A stretch of 8,456 nucleotides of DNA, taken from assembly GCA_030043675.1 (NCBI GenBank), contig JASHXG010000271.1:1-8456 (forward strand). The letters are read 5' to 3'. A program made the position numbers and the translations under genes. Below the pieces are notes generated by a model that made no database searches, was not told the origin of the DNA, and worked only from the letters and a program-made list of their open reading frames with translations. Below, piece after piece: positions 7,110 to 8,456 of this stretch; the first letter of the stretch is position 1; every line of letters starts with the position of its first letter. The DNA comes from Vulcanimicrobiota bacterium. GTDB taxonomy: Bacteria; Vulcanimicrobiota; Vulcanimicrobiia; Vulcanimicrobiales; Vulcanimicrobiaceae.

Positions 7110-8033
7110 GGGGTCGCGCGCGGCGACGTAGATGTCGCGCAGCGAACGGACGAGCGTCAGCTGCGGCTGCCAGCCGGTGCGCGCGCGCAGTCTCTCCGGG
7201 CTGCCTACGAGAATCGGTACGTCGGCCGGCCGCATCCGGGCCGGATCCTCGCGGACCTCGACCGGCACGTGCGCGATCGCAATTAGCTCGCGCAAGATGT
7301 CGCGAATCGTGACCGCGCCGCCGCTGCAGACGTTGTAGATTTCGCCGCGCTCACCGTCGCGCGCGAGTGCAATATAGGCGTTCACGACGTCGCGCACGTC
7401 GAGAAAATCGCGGGCCGCCGTCAGGTTTCCGACCAGCAGCTGCGGCGGCGCGCCGGCGGCGATGCGTGCCAGCTGAGCCGCCAGTGAGGGCACCGCGAAG
7501 CGTTCGTCCTGTCCGGGACCGATGTGATTGAAGGCGCGCGCGACGACCACGTCGAGCCCGAAGCTGCGCGCCTCGGCCAAGAGGATCGCTTCGGCGGCGG
7601 CTTTGCTCGCAGCGTACGGATTCGCCGGGCGCAGATCGATGTTCTCGCGTAACGGAAGTTCGTCGCCCCCGCGCCGGCCATAGACTTCGGCCGAGCTGGT
7701 AAAGAGCAGGCGCGGCGGCGGAGCGCTCGCTGCATATTCGCGAATCGCGGCCGCCAGCCGCGCGCTCCCGATGGCGTTGATCTCGTAGCTCTCCATCGGC
7801 GCGGCAAGCGACGCCGGCACGAAGGTCTGCGCGGCCAGGTGGAAGACGACCGTTGGGCGCCCGCGTTCGAGCGCCGCGCGCATCGTCTCGATATCGCCGA
7901 GATCGAGCGGAAAGTAGCCGTGCGCGCCGTCGTGCGGTCCGCCGCACGCCAAGACCTCGGCGCCCGAGCGGCGCAGCTCGGCGACCAGATAGCGGCCGAC
8001 GAATCCGCTCGCGCCGGTCACCAGCGCCCGCAT
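7098..8033 (-). CDS. rmd: GDP-6-deoxy-D-lyxo-4-hexulose reductase (GDP-D-rhamnose forming)
   Basis: An extended short-chain dehydrogenase/reductase that should reduce the 4-keto group of GDP-4-keto-6-deoxy-D-mannose to give GDP-D-rhamnose, using NAD(P)H; cytoplasmic. Over 311 residues it shows the nucleotide-binding GASGFVG (7-13), HLAAQ (65-69), the Ser pair in FTSSAEVYG (111-119), the catalytic Tyr140-x3-Lys144, FNHIGPGQ (168-175) and RDFLDVRDVV (208-217). All are typical of RMD-type proteins. It follows the gmd stop by 17 bases, with AAGGAA about 12 bases before the ATG, and gmd supplies its substrate. The last codons overlap the opposite HAD gene. GDP-L-fucose synthase is less likely because it would also need epimerase-type motifs and its sequence differs. 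A different 4-ketoreductase or epimerase of the same fold (for example GDP-talose forming) cannot be excluded. Confidence 0.82.
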   Translation of the reverse strand: MRALVTGASGFVGRYLVAELRRSGAEVLACGGPHDGAHGYFPLDLGDIETMRAALERGRPTVVFHLAAQTFVPASLAAPMESYEINAIGSARLAAAIREYAASAPPPRLLFTSSAEVYGRRGGDELPLRENIDLRPANPYAASKAAAEAILLAEARSFGLDVVVARAFNHIGPGQDERFAVPSLAAQLARIAAGAPPQLLVGNLTAARDFLDVRDVVNAYIALARDGERGEIYNVCSGGAVTIRDILRELIAIAHVPVEVREDPARMRPADVPILVGSPERLRARTGWQPQLTLVRSLRDIYVAARDPSIR

Positions 8034-8050
8034 CGAAGCCGCCCGTTCCT

Positions 8051-8456
8051 TTACGTGCGCACGCGCTCGGAGAGCCGATCGATGTCGGCTCGCACCATCA
8101 TCTCGACCAGCTGCTCGAAGCTAACCTCGGGTGTCCAGCCGAGTTGCCGCTTCGCCTTGCTCGGGTCGCCGATCAACAAATCGACTTCGGCCGGACGCAC
8201 GAACCGCGGATCGATCACGACGTACGGCTCGAACGAGCCGAGTCCCGCAACCTCGAAGGCGATCCGCGCGAAGTCGCGCACGCTGTGCGTTCGGCCGGTC
8301 GCGATGACGTAATCGTCGGGCCGATCCTGCTGCAGCATCAGCCACATCGCGCGCACGTAATCGCCGGCGTATCCCCAGTCGCGTTGCGCGTCGAGATTCC
8401 CGAGACGCAGCTCCTTGGCCAACCCCAGTTTGATCCGCGCAACACCATCGGTGATC
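8051..8456 (-). CDS. gmd: GDP-mannose 4,6-dehydratase, 5' part missing
   Basis: The C-terminal 134 residues of Gmd, which converts GDP-D-mannose to GDP-4-keto-6-deoxy-D-mannose using bound NADP. The visible part starts ITDGVARIKLGL and contains LRLGNLDAQRDWGYAGDYV, WLMLQQDRPDDYVIATG, THSVRDF, and FVRPAEVDLLIGDPSKAK followed by LGWTPEVSFEQLVEMMV. These match the conserved C-terminal half of the family closely. The catalytic Ser/Glu/Tyr-Lys region lies beyond the right edge. An apparent TTG start at 8422 is internal, because the conserved sequence continues in frame to the edge. It ends with TAA just 17 bases before rmd, so the two form a GDP-D-rhamnose operon. Confidence 0.93.
   Translation of the reverse strand, partial: ITDGVARIKLGLAKELRLGNLDAQRDWGYAGDYVRAMWLMLQQDRPDDYVIATGRTHSVRDFARIAFEVAGLGSFEPYVVIDPRFVRPAEVDLLIGDPSKAKRQLGWTPEVSFEQLVEMMVRADIDRLSERVRT

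Overview
This window comes from a GC-rich (clearly above 60% G+C by eye), gene-dense bacterial chromosome. It holds nine protein genes, two of them cut by the window edges. No RNA gene, CRISPR array, insertion sequence or gene-free stretch longer than about 100 bases was seen. Nothing fixes the taxon. The gene set, high GC, near-absence of strong Shine-Dalgarno sequences and a striking excess of CGATCG words would fit an uncultured soil-type lineage (for example Eremiobacterota/Vulcanimicrobiota-like or another deep-branching GC-rich group), but that is a weak inference.

All genes but one lie on the minus strand, so transcription runs from right to left. At the right edge, the 3' end of gmd (GDP-mannose 4,6-dehydratase) is followed 17 bases later by an rmd-like reductase gene. 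Together they would convert GDP-mannose to GDP-6-deoxy-hexulose and then GDP-D-rhamnose, a nucleotide sugar for surface glycans. A lone plus-strand HAD-family phosphatase gene converges on rmd, and the two 3' ends overlap by 12 bases.

Divergent from the HAD gene, across a 101-base intergenic region with a 12-base-pair dyad, begins a six-gene codirectional run. Its first part is a tightly packed membrane module: an isoprenylcysteine-methyltransferase-like integral membrane protein, a six-helix CDF metal exporter (12-base gap), and a lipoprotein phosphoesterase of the phospholipase C/acid phosphatase AcpA family. The phosphoesterase appears to start at a TTG that overlaps the CDF stop codon.

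After a 51-base gap containing a 14-base perfect palindrome comes an acyl-CoA module: a thiolase with an unusual insertion of roughly 50 residues, a short-chain-type acyl-CoA dehydrogenase starting at a GTG within the thiolase stop, and sucC (succinyl-CoA synthetase beta subunit), which runs off the left edge. The enzymes suggest that acyl-CoA oxidation and thiolysis are coupled to the succinyl-CoA step of the TCA cycle. sucD is expected just outside the window.

Most genes are assigned with good confidence from catalytic motifs. Substrates of the dehydrogenase, HAD enzyme, methyltransferase-like protein and phosphoesterase cannot be fixed from sequence alone. No clearly new system was seen. 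The most interesting items are the two hairpins, the thiolase insertion, the membrane module and the CGATCG excess.
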